Shown here: positions 36,784 through 48,735 of the stretch, one piece after another | How the letters are laid out: each line of letters starts with the position of its first letter | Position numbering within the stretch: the first letter of the stretch is position 1 | Assembly: GCA_963921425.1 (NCBI GenBank) | Contig: OY992835.1 | Span: forward strand, 2,976,001-3,040,000 | Source of the DNA: Dryas octopetala | Lineage: Eukaryota; Streptophyta; Magnoliopsida; Rosales; Rosaceae | Direction of reading: 5' to 3' | Length of the DNA stretch: 64,000 nt | Program-made: the position numbers and the translations under genes | The notes under the pieces: model-generated | The model's database searches: none | Told to the model about the DNA's origin: nothing | The model's input: only the letters and a program-made list of their open reading frames with translations

Positions 36784-36974
36784 ATTTGAACGCTTCGTAT
36801 CGAGATTCCACATCTCATCCCAGAGTTTCTAATTATTTGAGTTATCTGATTGTCGTACGAAATAGCAATTATCCTGGTTAAAAAGCCAATCATTTGGGCT
36901 AAAAAGATTGCGAACCGAACTCTCCAAAATATATAGCTAGCTTTTCTTCAAGTGTCAAGTATAAATATATGAAC

Positions 36975-37199
36975 CAGTTAAAAATTGAGGAAAAGTGTTT
37001 TCTTTGTGTTTTCATTCATTGGTAAACATGTCCTTTTTATTATAGGGTTGATACAACAATCAAAGAGTGATTATAGGGATTTGCATACAACAATAGGAGA
37101 GATTTAAGTAATTGACATAATATTCAAAATTCAAATCACACTATCTACGCTAAATTGATTTTGAGAGATTCTGAGCATGCTACTGAGAGTTGTCCAACA
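36975..37199 (-). mobile_element. 3' LTR of copia-2
   Basis: Read on the minus strand, a TG-starting LTR (TGTTGGACAACTC) begins right after a G-run polypurine tract. The far end is placed near 36975 by a possible CTCAATTTTTAAC ending and is uncertain. It lies about 190 bp beyond the SDR upstream block. Confidence 0.55.
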
Positions 37200-37200
37200 A

Positions 37201-37219
37201 CCCCCCCCCCCCCCCCCCC
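37201..37219 (-). promoter_or_regulatory. Polypurine tract of copia-2 (19 G on the minus strand)
   Basis: Nineteen C residues on the plus strand form an all-G tract one base before the LTR on the minus strand, where plus-strand DNA priming occurs in copia elements. An unbroken run this long has probably expanded by slippage. Confidence 0.7.
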
Positions 37220-37220
37220 T

Positions 37221-37560
37221 TCAACGCAAATTGATGGGCCGATCAAGATAATCAACTTGGTCTTTCAGAAGATTGAAACGTGGAGAGGAAAGTCCCTTAG
37301 TGAATATGTCTACAAGCTGATCTTGAGAACAAATATATCGTACATCAACATCTCTGCTAAGAACCTTTTCCTCAACAAAGTACTAATCAAATTAATTATG
37401 CTTAGTGCGAGCATGAAAAACTGGATTAGAGGCTAGAGATATGTCACAATATTTTCGCACCATAGCACAGGAGGAGATGAAATCAATACAGATAAGTATG
37501 TGAGCAATTGACGCAGCCAAAATAACTTAGCGGTAGCATGACATAAAACTCGATATTCAG
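37221..37560 (-). pseudogene. copia-2 RNase H, C-terminal part
   Basis: On the minus strand the fragment reads from AEYRVLCHATAKLFWLRQLL to SQDQLVDIFTKGLSSPRF, the end of a copia RNase H domain. Frame breaks occur in the middle. It continues from the part left at 42981 on the other side of the inserted solo LTR; the TTCAG duplicate and the codons around AEYR show the join. Confidence 0.8.
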
Positions 37561-38298
37561 TGTTGAGGCCTAAAAACTACCCCGGCCACGTGGAGGGCCA
37601 AGATGGACCACCACACGCCTCGTCGTTATGCGACTGCTGCGTTTTTGACCTTTGGAGCGGGTGCAGGCGTGCCACTAATCGGCTTGGAGTAGCCGATTAG
37701 AAAAATATAAAATAAAATGCGAAAATTAGAAATTAAATTAAATGCACCAAATTGAATCTAACTTCTAACAAACGATCGAAAGATAGAAAGGAACGAGAAA
37801 AATCTATCAAGATTCTTTTCTTGCCTAGATAGCCTAGGACTTTGAGAATAAACAACGAAAAATAAATAAAAGGGCTACATGAATTTGAAAAAAAGCTCAC
37901 TGGAAAATGACATTAAAATAAATGCAAAGAACAAGAGGTGTTCTTGAAATATCCAAATACAAGGAAATTAGATTAAACATAAAAAAAAAATACAACTAAA
38001 AGAAACTTGAAAAGCTAGACAAATGAAAATAAAGACAGATTTGGGAAACAAAAGCCACTAGGCTGATTTGGTGAGCAAAGAGGTTGCTGAGAATTAATTT
38101 CAGATTGTGTGAGTTTTTGGGTGTTTGTGTTGGGGTTTGATTGTCGTTCTCTCAAAGGCCTTGTCCTTTAATTTTTATATTCAGCCTTTTCCTTTGTTGT
38201 GTGACTGAGAATAATTTGCCTTTTGGGAATAGGTAGATAGTTGTATGTGAGCTAGCTTTAGTGGTGACAGCTGTAGAATGAGATAAGAATGATGAGAA

Positions 38299-38466
38299 TG
38301 AACAGAGAATGGTTTAGGGTTTTTAGAATATATTCTTGCTTAATTGAATAAGACCACAAAGTGTGGTTTATATACATGGGCCTATAACTAAAATACAGGA
38401 ATTAATAAATCACCTAATTAATTCTAATAATTACACAATAATCACATGTGTTGACTCACACCAACA
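38299..38466 (-). repeat. 3' LTR of copia-1
   Basis: 168 bp with TG...CA ends, nearly identical to 42586-42753. Confidence 0.95.
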
Positions 38467-38473
38467 CTTCCCC

Positions 38474-40400
38474 TCAAGTTGGTGCATATATATCGCACAT
38501 GCCCAACTTGTCTAGTGAGTCCAAAAACACTCTATTTGCTACAGCCTTGGTCAACACATCTGCAAGCTGATCTTCGGACTTTACAAATGGAAAGTTAATA
38601 ATCTTCGCTTCAAGTTTCTCTTTGATGAAGTGTCGATCAATCTCAATGTGTTTTGTTCTATCATGCTGAACAGGATTATGTGCTATATCAATAGCAGATT
38701 TGTTATCACAAAACAAGTCCATAGGTTTGGTAGGTGGACACCCTAAATTAGTCAATAAATGTCTCAACCACAAAAGTTCGACTACTCCAAGTGCCATACC
38801 TCTGTATTCAGCCTCTGCACTCGACCTAGATACAACTGATTGCTTCTTACTTCTCCAGGTCACCAAATTTCCTCCTACAAAGGTAAAGTAGCCTGAGGTA
38901 GACCTTCTATCATCTGCTGAACCACCCCAGTCTGCATCAGAAAAACCTTCAACATTTACATGACCATGATTAGCAAACAACAAACCTTTACCAGGTGCAG
39001 ATTTTAAATACTGTAAAATTCGCTCCACAGCATCCATATGGGGTTTGCACGGGGCATGCATAAACTGGCTTACTACACTAACCGCATAAGCAATGTCAGG
39101 TCTAGTGTGAGACAAATATATCAATCTTCCAACAAGTCTCTGATATCGCCCCTTATCTGCAGGCAAAGCCCCCAAACACTCAAAAAGTCTATGATTTTGT
39201 TCCATAGGAGTGACAGCTGGCTTACACCCAAGCATACCAGTTTCAGACAACAAGTCTAAAACATATTTCCTTTGAGATAGGAATATACCATGTTTAGACC
39301 GAGCCACTTCTATCCCAAGAAAGAACTTCAAGTCCCCCAGCTGTTTCATTTCAAACTCTTGAGACAAGTACCTCTGCAAATTAGAGATTTCCTCATAATC
39401 ATCTCCAGTCAGAACCATATCATCAACGTAAATGATAAGAGCAGTAATTTTCTTCCCCCTTTTCTTTAGGAACAAAGTATGATCAAAATTACTCTGCCGA
39501 TAACCATAGTTCTTCATTGCACGGGTAAATCTCCCAAACCAGGCTCTCGGAGATTGTTTAAGACCATATAAAGACTTTTTCAGTTTACATACCAATCTTG
39601 TATTATCAAACTCTGGTATACCTGGAGGAGGATCCATGTATACTTCTTCAGTCAAATCACCATGGAGAAAGGTATTCTTTACATCAAACTGAAGGAGTGG
39701 CCAATCTTTGTTAGCAGCCAAAGACAACAGAACCCGTACTGTGTTTAACTTGGCCACTGGAGCAAACGTCTCCAAGTAGTCTATGCCATAGGACTGTGTA
39801 TAACCCTTTGCTACCAACCTTGCCTTATACCTTTCAACTGACCCATCAGCTTTGTGTTTGACTGCAAACACCCATCTGCACCCAACTGTCTTCTTCCCCT
39901 TAGGTAGAGAAACCAACTCCCAGGTTGAATTCTTCTGTAATGCCGCCATTTCTTTAGCCATAGCTTTGGTCCATCTAGAATCTGTAAGAGCATCCTGCAA
40001 TCTACTAGGAATAGAAACAGAAGATAATTGCAGAACATACGATTCATATGACTTTGAAAGCCTAACAGATGACACATGATTATTAATTGAGTACCTAACT
40101 TTGGCATTTGGATCTGGCTCATATTTAGCTGGTGGTTTTCCTCGGTTAGACCGAGGAGGAAGTGTAAATTTAGAAGCATTAGAAATAAGATCTGAACCAG
40201 AATGTGAATCAAGAGTATTGTCGGTTACCCCAATAGACGAAGAAGATTGATTCAATGGAGTAGGAGAGATGGCGGTACTATCATGGAGTGGTGATTCCTC
40301 AAGCTCAGAATTCGTGGATTCTTGTCCTACCACATCCTTAGTATCATCCGTAGTAATTTCCGCATCCTCAGTATCATCCGCAGTAATTTCCGCAGTCCGC
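38474..40400 (-). pseudogene. copia-1 reverse transcriptase and RNase H
   Basis: A long frame (stop at 38474) carries the reverse transcriptase entry (SRWTKAMAKEMAALQKN, then CRWVFAVKHKADGSVERYKA), the catalytic YVDDMVLTGDD and the RNase H end (SSAEAEYRGMALGVVELLWL, DNKSAI, HIEIDRHFI). This half is intact in sequence. It is out of frame with the upstream integrase half; the frame change falls at about 40380-40400, at the edge of a 30-bp repeat (40331-40390). A single frameshift therefore separates the two halves. Confidence 0.9.
40331..40390. repeat. Two 30-bp tandem units in copia-1 pol
   Basis: The unit (GTATCATCCGTAGTAATTTC plus CGCATCCTCA) is repeated once and encodes a ten-residue acidic repeat in the linker between integrase and reverse transcriptase. 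Confidence 0.85.
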
Positions 40401-42014
40401 AGACTCAGACATTGGGTGATCAGTAGTCTGTTCTGACCCTTCCTCACTACTACTCCCATAAGCAAATTGATCAAAGAACAACATATCATCTCGATTCTGC
40501 ACTTCACTAGAAACCTCCCCCTGAAGGGTGGAATCCAGTGGACGTGGAGAATGAAAAAGTTGATGTTCATGAAAAGTGACATCCATAGAAACATAGAAGC
40601 GCTGAGTAGAGGGATGATAGCACCAATACCCCTTCTGGGATGGACCATAACCAACAAATACACACTCTAAGGCCCGAGATGCGAGCTTGGATCGCTGATG
40701 AGAATGTAAATGCACAAAAACAACACACCCAAAAACCCGGGGTTCCAAATGAAGGATACCTGGTAGAGAGACAAAATCCGAGAGAACATCCAAAGGTCGC
40801 CGAAAATCAAGGACACTAGATGGGGTCCGATTAATCAGATAAACGGCAGAACTCAAGGCATCACCCCAGAACAGAGATGGCACGTGACCCCCCAGAAGAA
40901 GGGACCGAGTGACTTCCAATAAATGTCGATTTTTGCGTTCAGCAACCCCATTTTGTTGTGGAGAATGAGCGCAAGAAGTCTGATGAAGGATCCCCGCAGA
41001 AGCAAAATACTGAGTCAACTCTGTATTATCGAACTCACCGCCATTATCAGAGCGCAAAACTTTAACAGGACAGGCAAACTGGGTGAGGACCATATGATGA
41101 AAAAGGCGAAAAACAGCACACACATCACTTTTATGTTTCAGAAGATAAACCCAAGTCATTCTAGTACAATCATCAATAAATGTCACAAACCATTTCATCC
41201 CTTTATGTGTACCACACGGGGCCGGACCCCAAACATCCGAGTGGACCAAAGCAAAAGGAACATCCATACGTGTAGCACTGGAAGGAAATACTGAACGATG
41301 GCTTTTGGCCAACACACAAACTTCACAATTAAAATTGGAAATATTCAATCCACGAAATAAAGAGGGAAATAAACGCCGAAGATAACTAAAGGACGGATGA
41401 CCAAGTCGGCGATGCCACAACCAAATCTTCTTCTGATTTTCGGAGGAACTATCACTAACTAGACTCACAATGCCACGACTATCTGAAGCAGAAACCCCAC
41501 TATCCAGATAGTACAATCCACCACTCTTTCTACCACTGCCAATCTTCTCCTTGGTATGAATATCCTGGAAAACACAATGGGTAGGAAAGAATGTGGCCAC
41601 ACAATTATGAGTTTTGGTTAGTTGACTAACAGAAATAAGGTTACAATTTAAAGAAGGAACAAACAGCACATTATGTAAAGACAAATCAGATGAGAAGGAT
41701 ACCGTGCCGCCCCCTAGAACAGGAGATGACACACCATTGGCATTAACAATAAATGGTTTAGGACAGACAGATGAAAGATGACTAAAAACATAACGATCAG
41801 AAGTCATATGATCCGTAGCACCTGTATCAATTATCCATGCACCATTACCAGTACAAGCAGAAGTACTCAAAGCAGAGTTAGAGATACCTGACTTGACAAC
41901 AAAGCTGGAGGAACTAACAGAGTTAACCCTGGAAAGCAGCATTTTTTTTTTTCCTCTTTTTTTTTTTTTTTTTTTTCTTCTTGCACAGATAGAGTCCCAC
42001 CGCACAGCCCTCAC
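40374..42014 (-). pseudogene. copia-1 protease and integrase
   Basis: A 546-codon frame contains the aspartic protease motif IIDTGATDHMTS, the GAG-pre-integrase zinc finger (WHRRLGHPSFSYLRRL ... CEVC), an integrase core with FIDDCTRMTWVYLL, SDNGGEFDN and QQNGVAERKNRH (the D,D,E residues), and the copia-specific RVFGCVVFVHL/VFVGY segment. The first 20 codons (a run of Arg/Lys from a poly(T) tract) are not typical coding sequence, so the true start lies in the lost gag. Confidence 0.9.
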
Positions 42015-42570
42015 CTCCGGTCACTGACCAACCGCACCACTGATCGCACGCACACCACCGCGCGTCACACCCACCTGTTCAACCGCACCACCGATCGCAC
42101 AACAAGGGCTGTGCCGGTTGTTGCACAGCAGGAAGCCCAACCGCGTTGCACAGCCGCAGCGATCGGGTCGTCGCACAGCAGGAAGCCCAGTCGCGTTGCA
42201 CAGCCGCAGAGATCGCAGCATCGCTGCAGTCGCGTCGCTGCCAGTCGTGTCTCACTGCAAGTCGCCCAGCCGTGTCGCAGCCACGCCCAATCCAAACAGA
42301 AAACCAGCAACACAAAATCCAACCTGAACAGAACAGAAACAGAGAACTCACGCAATCTTCTGGCTAGTGAGATCAACCAATCGATCGAGGAAGGGGAACT
42401 AGTCGCAGCGGAAAGAAACAAAAAAAAGTTTATGTCTTTGACGTTGGCTCTATAAAGAAAAGTGATGAGTAATATATTTAAATAAGTCAATGAGCAAGAT
42501 AGACCCTTAAGCCATTCAGAACCACCATGACCGAACCTTAATACCTATGTGAGAAGAGAGGTGATTAAGG
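42015..42570 (-). other. copia-1 leader without gag; GC-rich repeats
   Basis: The interval where gag should lie is about 550 bp, far too short for a copia capsid, and no zinc knuckle is seen. At about 42095-42260 it has imperfect repeats around GCACAGCAGGAAGCCCA and GCGTTGCACAGCCGCAG, clearly GC-richer than its surroundings. Confidence 0.7.
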
Positions 42571-42585
42571 TTGGCTCTGATACCA
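42571..42585 (-). promoter_or_regulatory. Primer-binding site of copia-1
   Basis: On the minus strand TGGTATCAGAGCCAA begins directly after the 5' LTR and matches initiator-Met tRNA. Confidence 0.9.
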
Positions 42586-42753
42586 TGAACAGAGAATGGT
42601 TTAGGGTTTTTAGAATATATTCTTGCTTAATTGAATAAGACCACAAAGTGTGGTTTATATACATGGGCCTATTACTAAAATACAGGAATTAATAAATCAC
42701 CTAATTAATTCTAATATTTACACAATAATCACATGTGTTGACTCACACCAACA
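42586..42753 (-). repeat. 5' LTR of copia-1
   Basis: 168 bp with TG...CA ends. The two differences from the 3' LTR are at about 42694 and 42717. Confidence 0.95.
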
Positions 42754-42980
42754 GAGAATAGCTGAGTCACTTTTTGGAGTTACTTTATGTTGAGCCGAGA
42801 GGCATCAAAACATTCTCAACTGAGATTTGGTTTGATGCTTGATAGCCCTTCTTTTCCATTTCAACTTGCTAGCCTTATGCAAGTGCTGACTTTAATAATA
42901 TTTTAAGACCCCAGAACAAGATTTCTTTGAACTAAAACAAAAGCAAATGTGGGCTATCCATTTTCTGTGGGGTATAAACA

Positions 42981-44351
42981 TTCAGCTTATGTTAATGAGC
43001 GAGCCACTGTGGGCTGTTTCTTAGCACTCCAGGAGATAGGATTACGACCGAGAAAGACACAACTAGTGGAACACAGTGTATCAGTATCCCCTGCCCAATC
43101 TGCATCACAAAAGGCTTGAAGGGCTAAGGCACCACGAGAATAATGGAGACCATGAGTTACCGTTCCTTTGAGAAAGCGAAATACGCTTGACTGCAACAAG
43201 ATGAGTGGATTTTGGGTCATGCATAAACTGACAAACTTGATTAACAACAAAGGCAAGATCTGGTCGAGTGAGAGTAAGGTATTGTAAGGCACCCACAATG
43301 CTACGATAGTGAGAAGGATCCTTTAATGGTTCACCAGAAAGAGAACTAAGTTTTTGAGAAGCTGCTAATGGGGAGCTACAAGTTTTAGAACCATCCATAG
43401 AGGCCCAGCGGTGAAGATCAATAGCATACTTCTACTGAGATAAAAATAACCCATCAGCAGTGCGAGTAATCTCAATACCCAAAAAATAATGAAGGTTACT
43501 GAGATCCTTGATGGAGAATTGAGAGTCAAGCTGACCAATTAGATGTGAGATATAAGAAGCATCAATGCCGGTGAGCACAATGTCATCAACATAAATTAAT
43601 CAATATGATGGTAATGGTGGTACGTGTTGTGTCATCGAATAAAAAGAGAAGAATCAACATGAGTTCTGGAAAAACCAAGAGTGAGAATAAATTCTGATAA
43701 ACGATTATACCAGGAGCGTGGTGCTTGCTTGAGACTATAGAGAGTTTTGCGAAGTTTGCATACATGATTGGGAAATTGAGGATCAATAAACTCAGGTGGT
43801 TGTTGCGCGCATATAATTAAACCTTTTTATGAAGGAAATAATTAAGGAATGCAATGTTCACGTCAAGTTAGCAAAGAATCCAATTGAACTAAACAACCAA
43901 AGCAAGAACAACCTGAATTGTCCAAGGTTTTACAATGGGATTGAAAGTTTCAAAGTAGTCAATTCCCGGCTGCTAAGGATAGCCTTCAGCAACAAGTCTT
44001 GCTTTATACTTGTCTAAAGTGCCATTCGCCTTGCACTTAAGGCAATAAACCCATTTGCACCCCACCAAGTTCATATCTGGAGAATAAGATGTGCCATTAC
44101 GTTGAAGAAAATTGAATTCATCTAATATAGCAGCTTGCCATTTTGGTAATTTTTTTGCTGCTGAGAATGAGGTAGGTTCAACCAGCTCAACAGTAGCCAT
44201 GAGAATAGTGGACAATGGATATCTAGTACTAACTAGAGCCTTATTTTTACTGATTTCGTAGTTAGAGCGAGTGATCATAAGATGACTGTTAATAATGTGA
44301 GGCCCAATTGCTGGCAAGGTAGACGATTGAGATTGTGACTAAGACTACTAC
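42981..44351 (-). pseudogene. copia-2 reverse transcriptase and RNase H, N-terminal part
   Basis: On the minus strand it starts with hinge/RT entry sequence (LMITRSNYEISKNKALV, LPKWQAAILDEFNFLQRNGT, CKWVYCLKCKANGTLDKYKA) and runs to RNase H (FCDADWAGDTDTLCSTS, WSAKKQPTVARS). Many frameshifts and stops lie between, and the YVDD box is no longer intact. The sequence breaks off at the TTCAG duplication at 42981 and resumes at 37560. Confidence 0.85.
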
Positions 44352-46429
44352 CACTACAAGAAAAAACATTTTGGGTGACGAACCCAAATTCCTCGCCTAA
44401 AATAACTTTAGGCGACGAATTCTCATTTTCGTCCACTACAAGAAAATGGTTTGTCACCTAAGGTTACGCACTAAAATGGTTAAGGAACTAGACTTTGGGT
44501 GAGAAATCTATAGATTTGTCGCCCAAAGTCACTTTAGGCGAGGAAACAAGCCCTTCGTCGCTCAAAGAGACAGCCCTTCGTCGCCCATGGTCTCTTTGAG
44601 CGACGAAGTAAATTCGTCACCTAAAATGACATTAGGTGACAAACCAAACATTTCGTCGCCCCTGGGAACTTTGGGCTACGAAAGAGATTCGTCGCCTAAA
44701 GGTCTTAAGTGCATTTTTGTGTGCATTTTTATATATGTACAACCATACATCTCAATTATGTTTCTCATGATCCGAACCATTCATTTTTTAGTTCCTCACT
44801 TGAAGATCATCCCTGCAAAAATTTATATCAATTAGAGATGTAAAAGTTAGATAACAGTGGTGAATTGATGAATGATCGTGGATTTTCTAATGCTAATCGA
44901 ACGAGTAGATAAATTTCGATCTAGCCCATTTTTTTCAGGGATGATCTTTGAGTATGAACATAGAAATAAATGGCTCCGATCATTGAAATCACGTTGTGGT
45001 CTTCACAATTATTAAAACGACAAGGTTTTAATGAAAGAGTTCATAGAATTATACTCTTCAAGTGTTGAAACTATTCATTTATATGTAGAAAGTCACATCT
45101 CGATCATGTTTTCAAAGATCTGAACCGTTCATTTCTCACTCAAAGATCATCTCTCAAAAAAATTAGGTCAATCAGAGATGTAAAAGTTAGGTATTGGAGC
45201 GCGGACGAATGGACGAATGTAATTAAAATGTTCTTAGGAGACGAAATGGCTATTTTGTCGCCCAAAAGCATCGTAGGCGATGAAATAATATCGTCACCCA
45301 AAGGCGTGAAAAATAGGCTGGTAAATTTTGCGCAAAAAATTTCACTCGCTTAGGAGACGAATCCATTTTCGTCGCCAAAAGGGACCTGAAGTGACAAAAT
45401 GTATATTTCTTGGCTTAAGTTCCCTTTGGGCGAGAAAATGGATTCGTTGCCTAGGGATTTTTAATTAAAACCAATAGATTCCCTTTCTTCCTTCCCTCTG
45501 TGATTTCTTCCTCCTTTTCCTCCCCATCGCTCTCCCTCCCCATCACCTCCCCTTTCCTCCCCGTCGCCAACTCCCCCTCCTTTCTCCTCCTTGGCCCGTC
45601 GCCGGCCCACCGAAACCCACCCCCTCACTTTGTCTCTCTACCTCACTCTCTCTCCCCGCATCCTAGAAAACCCCAACCCACCTTCGACCCCTACAACTCC
45701 ACAACCCAAAAATCCCTGAAACCACCCAGAAATCCCACCCCAAATCTCTCTCTCACCGAAACCTCCACCCAAAACTAGAAATCCCACCCCACCGCAGAAA
45801 AGCCGAAACCCACCTGCAAGAAAACCACCCCATTGCAATTGGTGAGTTTTCTGAATTTTCTGTTTTTGTGGTTTTGTGTGTGTGTGTTTTTTTTTTTTTT
45901 TTAATTTGTGGTTTTTTCTATTTCTTTTTAATTTGTGTAATTTTCTGATTTTTGGGTTTTAAATATTGGGGATTTTGTATTTGTAGGATCGTGGATTGCA
46001 TTTGTTGTGCATTTGTAGGATTGTGAGGAAAATTTTATTTGACAAATTGCGGAGTTTCGAGGTAATATTTATTATGTTAGTTTGTTGTATGTTAAAATTA
46101 ATTGGTTATTTTATATGTTTTTTAATTATAAAATTTATTAGTTAGTTTGTACGTAAATTAGTTAGTTTGTTAGTTTTTAAATATAAAATTTATTTTAATT
46201 ACAAAATGTAGATTAATTATAAAATTTTGTTTACTTGTTCTTCTTAGTTTAATTATTAAATTTAGATTAATTATAAATGTATTTTACTTATTAAATGTAT
46301 TTAGATGAGATAGAAATATATATATATACATATATCTAGATAAATATATCTAGCTAGAGAAATATAATTTAGTTTGTATGTTAAAATTAGTTTTGTTGTA
46401 ACAATTAGTTGTATTTTAAAATTTATTTT

Positions 46430-46534
46430 ATAAGGTGGAAGACAATGGAGTCAGGTCCCGATGACGTAGTCTAGCCCTCCTCAAGTACTGGGAGCCCCTC
46501 TGTGCCACGAAGGGCCCGTCGATCTCACTGCTCC
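46430..46534 (+). pseudogene. Start of CACTA-3 transposase-associated gene, cut by CACTA-4
   Basis: A short coding-like start (MESGPDDVV, then stop, then PSSSTGSPSVPRRARRSHCS) runs up to the CACTA-4 insertion. After CACTA-4 the same kind of sequence resumes at 52159 with basic/proline-rich residues. It represents the N-terminal low-complexity region of En/Spm second-gene products. Confidence 0.45.
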
Positions 46535-47879
46535 CACTATTACAAAATAGTAAATAGACATCGGTCAATAGACAACGGTTCTTGTTTTGTCCGTTATCTT
46601 AATTTACCACACAACGCTTTTTTGTAAACCGTTATATGAAATGATAATATGCCATGGTTTTTGTTCTTATGGTTTTCCTGATTTATTAAACACAATAGTT
46701 TTAGGCAAAACCGTTGTGTTGGTTGAGTTAAAAAAAATTTGGCAATTTTGCGGGTCTTTGTATTTTGGTAAAACACGCTAGCATTAATGAAAAAAGTTAT
46801 CGCGCCTTAACTCCCATTTTGGTCAAAGCCCCTTTGACTTCTCTATCTCCTTCTTCATTGCTCTTTAACCCAAATTATTCAATCTTCATCTTCTCAGCCC
46901 TCTAACTTAGACAAAAGTCCCTCGATCCCAAGCTCCCAGCCAAATCCCTCTTAGAGTCTCACTAATTCCTCTGTCTCTCAGTCTCTCGTTCTCACTTCTC
47001 AGTCTCTCCCTTTATTTCCTCTGAGGTGTATCTCTACCCCTTCATGAAGCCCTAGCTGCGTTTTCACAACCTCATGAGCTTCTCTCTTGCCATCTTCCTC
47101 TGCTGCGTACTCCACTCACTCATCACCTTAGATTGATCCAAAATTTTCCTATTTTTTCTCCCCTTAGATCGATCCTGTCGCGCATCATTCTGGCTAAGTT
47201 CTATGGGTTCTTTAATTTTGTTGTTTTAGCTAATTTAGTCTTGGATCTTGTTGATATTTGGGCATTTCTTTGGTTGTCTATGGTTGATTTATGAATGGGT
47301 TTAGGTTTGGTTTGTTGATTTGATGAATGGGCGGGTCTAGGGTTTGGTTTGTTGATCTGATGAATGGGTCTGTGGTTGATTTTTTCTTTATTTCATTTTT
47401 CTAAGATATATCTTTATTTCTTGAACTTTACTTTTGATTCTAGAGGTATTGGTTTCTTCTTTGATGACTGTGATAAATATCTTCAGAGAGCCATATAAGG
47501 TTTTTTAAACTGGAATTGTTTCTCCATTGGTGCAAGAATTAACTGTTGTAATTGTTATTTGAGGTATGAGTTTTATGCCTTCTACACTCAAAAAACGGAA
47601 GCTTCTATTCTCATGCCAGCTCACCATAGTTTCTATTGTTAATATTTGTTATTTATTTCTTGAGTTGTATCTACTTACAGATCAGCACTTGCATTAGTGG
47701 ATTTTACTGTGATCAATTCACCCCAAAAGAGTCCCAAAATGTGGACTGAGAATTGGAGTGGATGGTAAGGTGCCTAAATAATCCTATTACTTTATGATGT
47801 TTGGAACTAGTTTTCTGTAAATCTGAATTGATTTATTGTATCATATCTTTTTGATCTGATTGTATTTTATTGGCAACGT

Positions 47880-48105
47880 ACCTTCAAAACATTTTTGATT
47901 GGGTTTTACTGATATGGGGTTTGTTTATTGATTTGGTAAATTATATGGGTTTATTGATATGAGTTTACTGATATGTGCTTATTTATTTTGCTTGATCTTT
48001 ATTGATTTTGTTTACTGATATGAGTTTATTGATTTTGTTTATTGATATGGGTTTTGTTTATTGATTTTGTTTACCGATATGGGTTTTGTTTATTGATTTG
48101 GTTTT
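47880..48105. repeat. Minisatellite of TTTGTTTATTGATATGGG-type units
   Basis: About eight imperfect units of 20-30 bp (TTTATTGATTTTGTTTA, GATATGGGTTT) run in tandem within CACTA-4. Confidence 0.75.
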
Positions 48106-48194
48106 AGTTGAATCAGTATTTTGGTTGTTCAAAATGTTGTTTCCTTTTGTTTAGTCTTGGTTGCTCAGCTTTATGTTGACAGAAAACTGAGTTC

Positions 48195-48350
48195 ACCACT
48201 GAAGGTCCGATCCTCAAAGGAGAGGTCCGGACCTCAAGCCTTGGTGTTAAACACCAATCTTACTGGAGGTCCAGTCCTCAAGGGTGAGATCCAGACCTCA
48301 AACCTAAATTTCTAAATCCAATCTTATTGGAGGTCCGGACCTCAAACCTA
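48195..48350. repeat. Palindromic GGTCCGGACCTCAA repeats
   Basis: At least five copies of a GGTCCGGACCTCAA-like or GGTCCGATCCTCAA-like motif, self-complementary at its core, lie spaced 20-60 bp apart within CACTA-4. Confidence 0.7.
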
Positions 48351-48534
48351 GCTTTGTATTCTAATTTCTTGTGGGATTGAATGCTGGATCATAATGAAAT
48401 TTTAAAGTTTGCATGATTATTCAAATAATAATTTGGGCACTAGGAAAATGGAGCAAACATGATTTGTTCATAGACTTATTTGAAGCATTAGGACAAATTC
48501 ATTATGGTTCTATTTTATTATTTAAAACAAATTA

Positions 48535-48735
48535 TATTTTAGTCCGATACAACACCAAACATAGGTCATCATTATTTTAACAGTCCATCTTCTTAGTCTG
48601 CTGCAGCACCAAACGTAGGACAGTACTTAGTCCAGCTTAGGACAGCTTAAGCCAGTTCGAGAGAATCCGAGACAGTCCCAGGAAATAGTGAAGTCGATCT
48701 TTAACAGTGAGGCGTACCAAACGAGCCCTGAGTGC
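48535..48735. mobile_element. End of a TIR element related to 21928-23138
   Basis: In reverse complement this begins GGGCTCGTTTGGTA and goes on with phrases (GGACTGT, CTGGACTAAG, CGTTTGGTGCTG) matching the left end of the 21928-23138 element. The opposite end is not located. Confidence 0.5.

Larger units (their letters stand above)
38299..42753 (-). mobile_element. copia-1: young Ty1/copia element with matching LTRs
   Basis: The 4455-bp element has 168-bp LTRs (38299-38466 and 42586-42753) that differ at only two positions. The 5-bp target duplication GAGAA is exact (38294-38298 and 42754-42758). On the minus strand, the primer site (TGGTATCAGAGCC, tRNA-iMet) abuts the 5' LTR and a TTGAGGGGAAG polypurine tract abuts the 3' LTR. 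Pol is present in two overlapping frames. No gag frame is visible between the primer site and pol, so it probably moved with proteins supplied by another copy. Confidence 0.95.
37561..42980. mobile_element. Solo LTR (about 960 bp) in copia-2, itself split by copia-1
   Basis: The ends are TGTTGAGGCC and GGTATAAACA (TG...CA), and TTCAG is duplicated on both sides (37556-37560 and 42981-42985). Removing copia-1 leaves about 960 bp without coding capacity. It has the size and ends of a solo LTR, left by recombination between two LTRs of a lost element. Confidence 0.8.

Noticed and set aside
42065..42490. Overlapping open frames of 66-141 aa in the copia-1 leader
   Set aside because: They arise from GC-rich imperfect repeats with few stops; none resembles gag or any known protein.
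45500..45778. Proline/serine-rich 92-aa frame in CACTA-3
   Set aside because: It is a CT-rich low-complexity leader, with no conserved motif, before an intron-like T-rich region.
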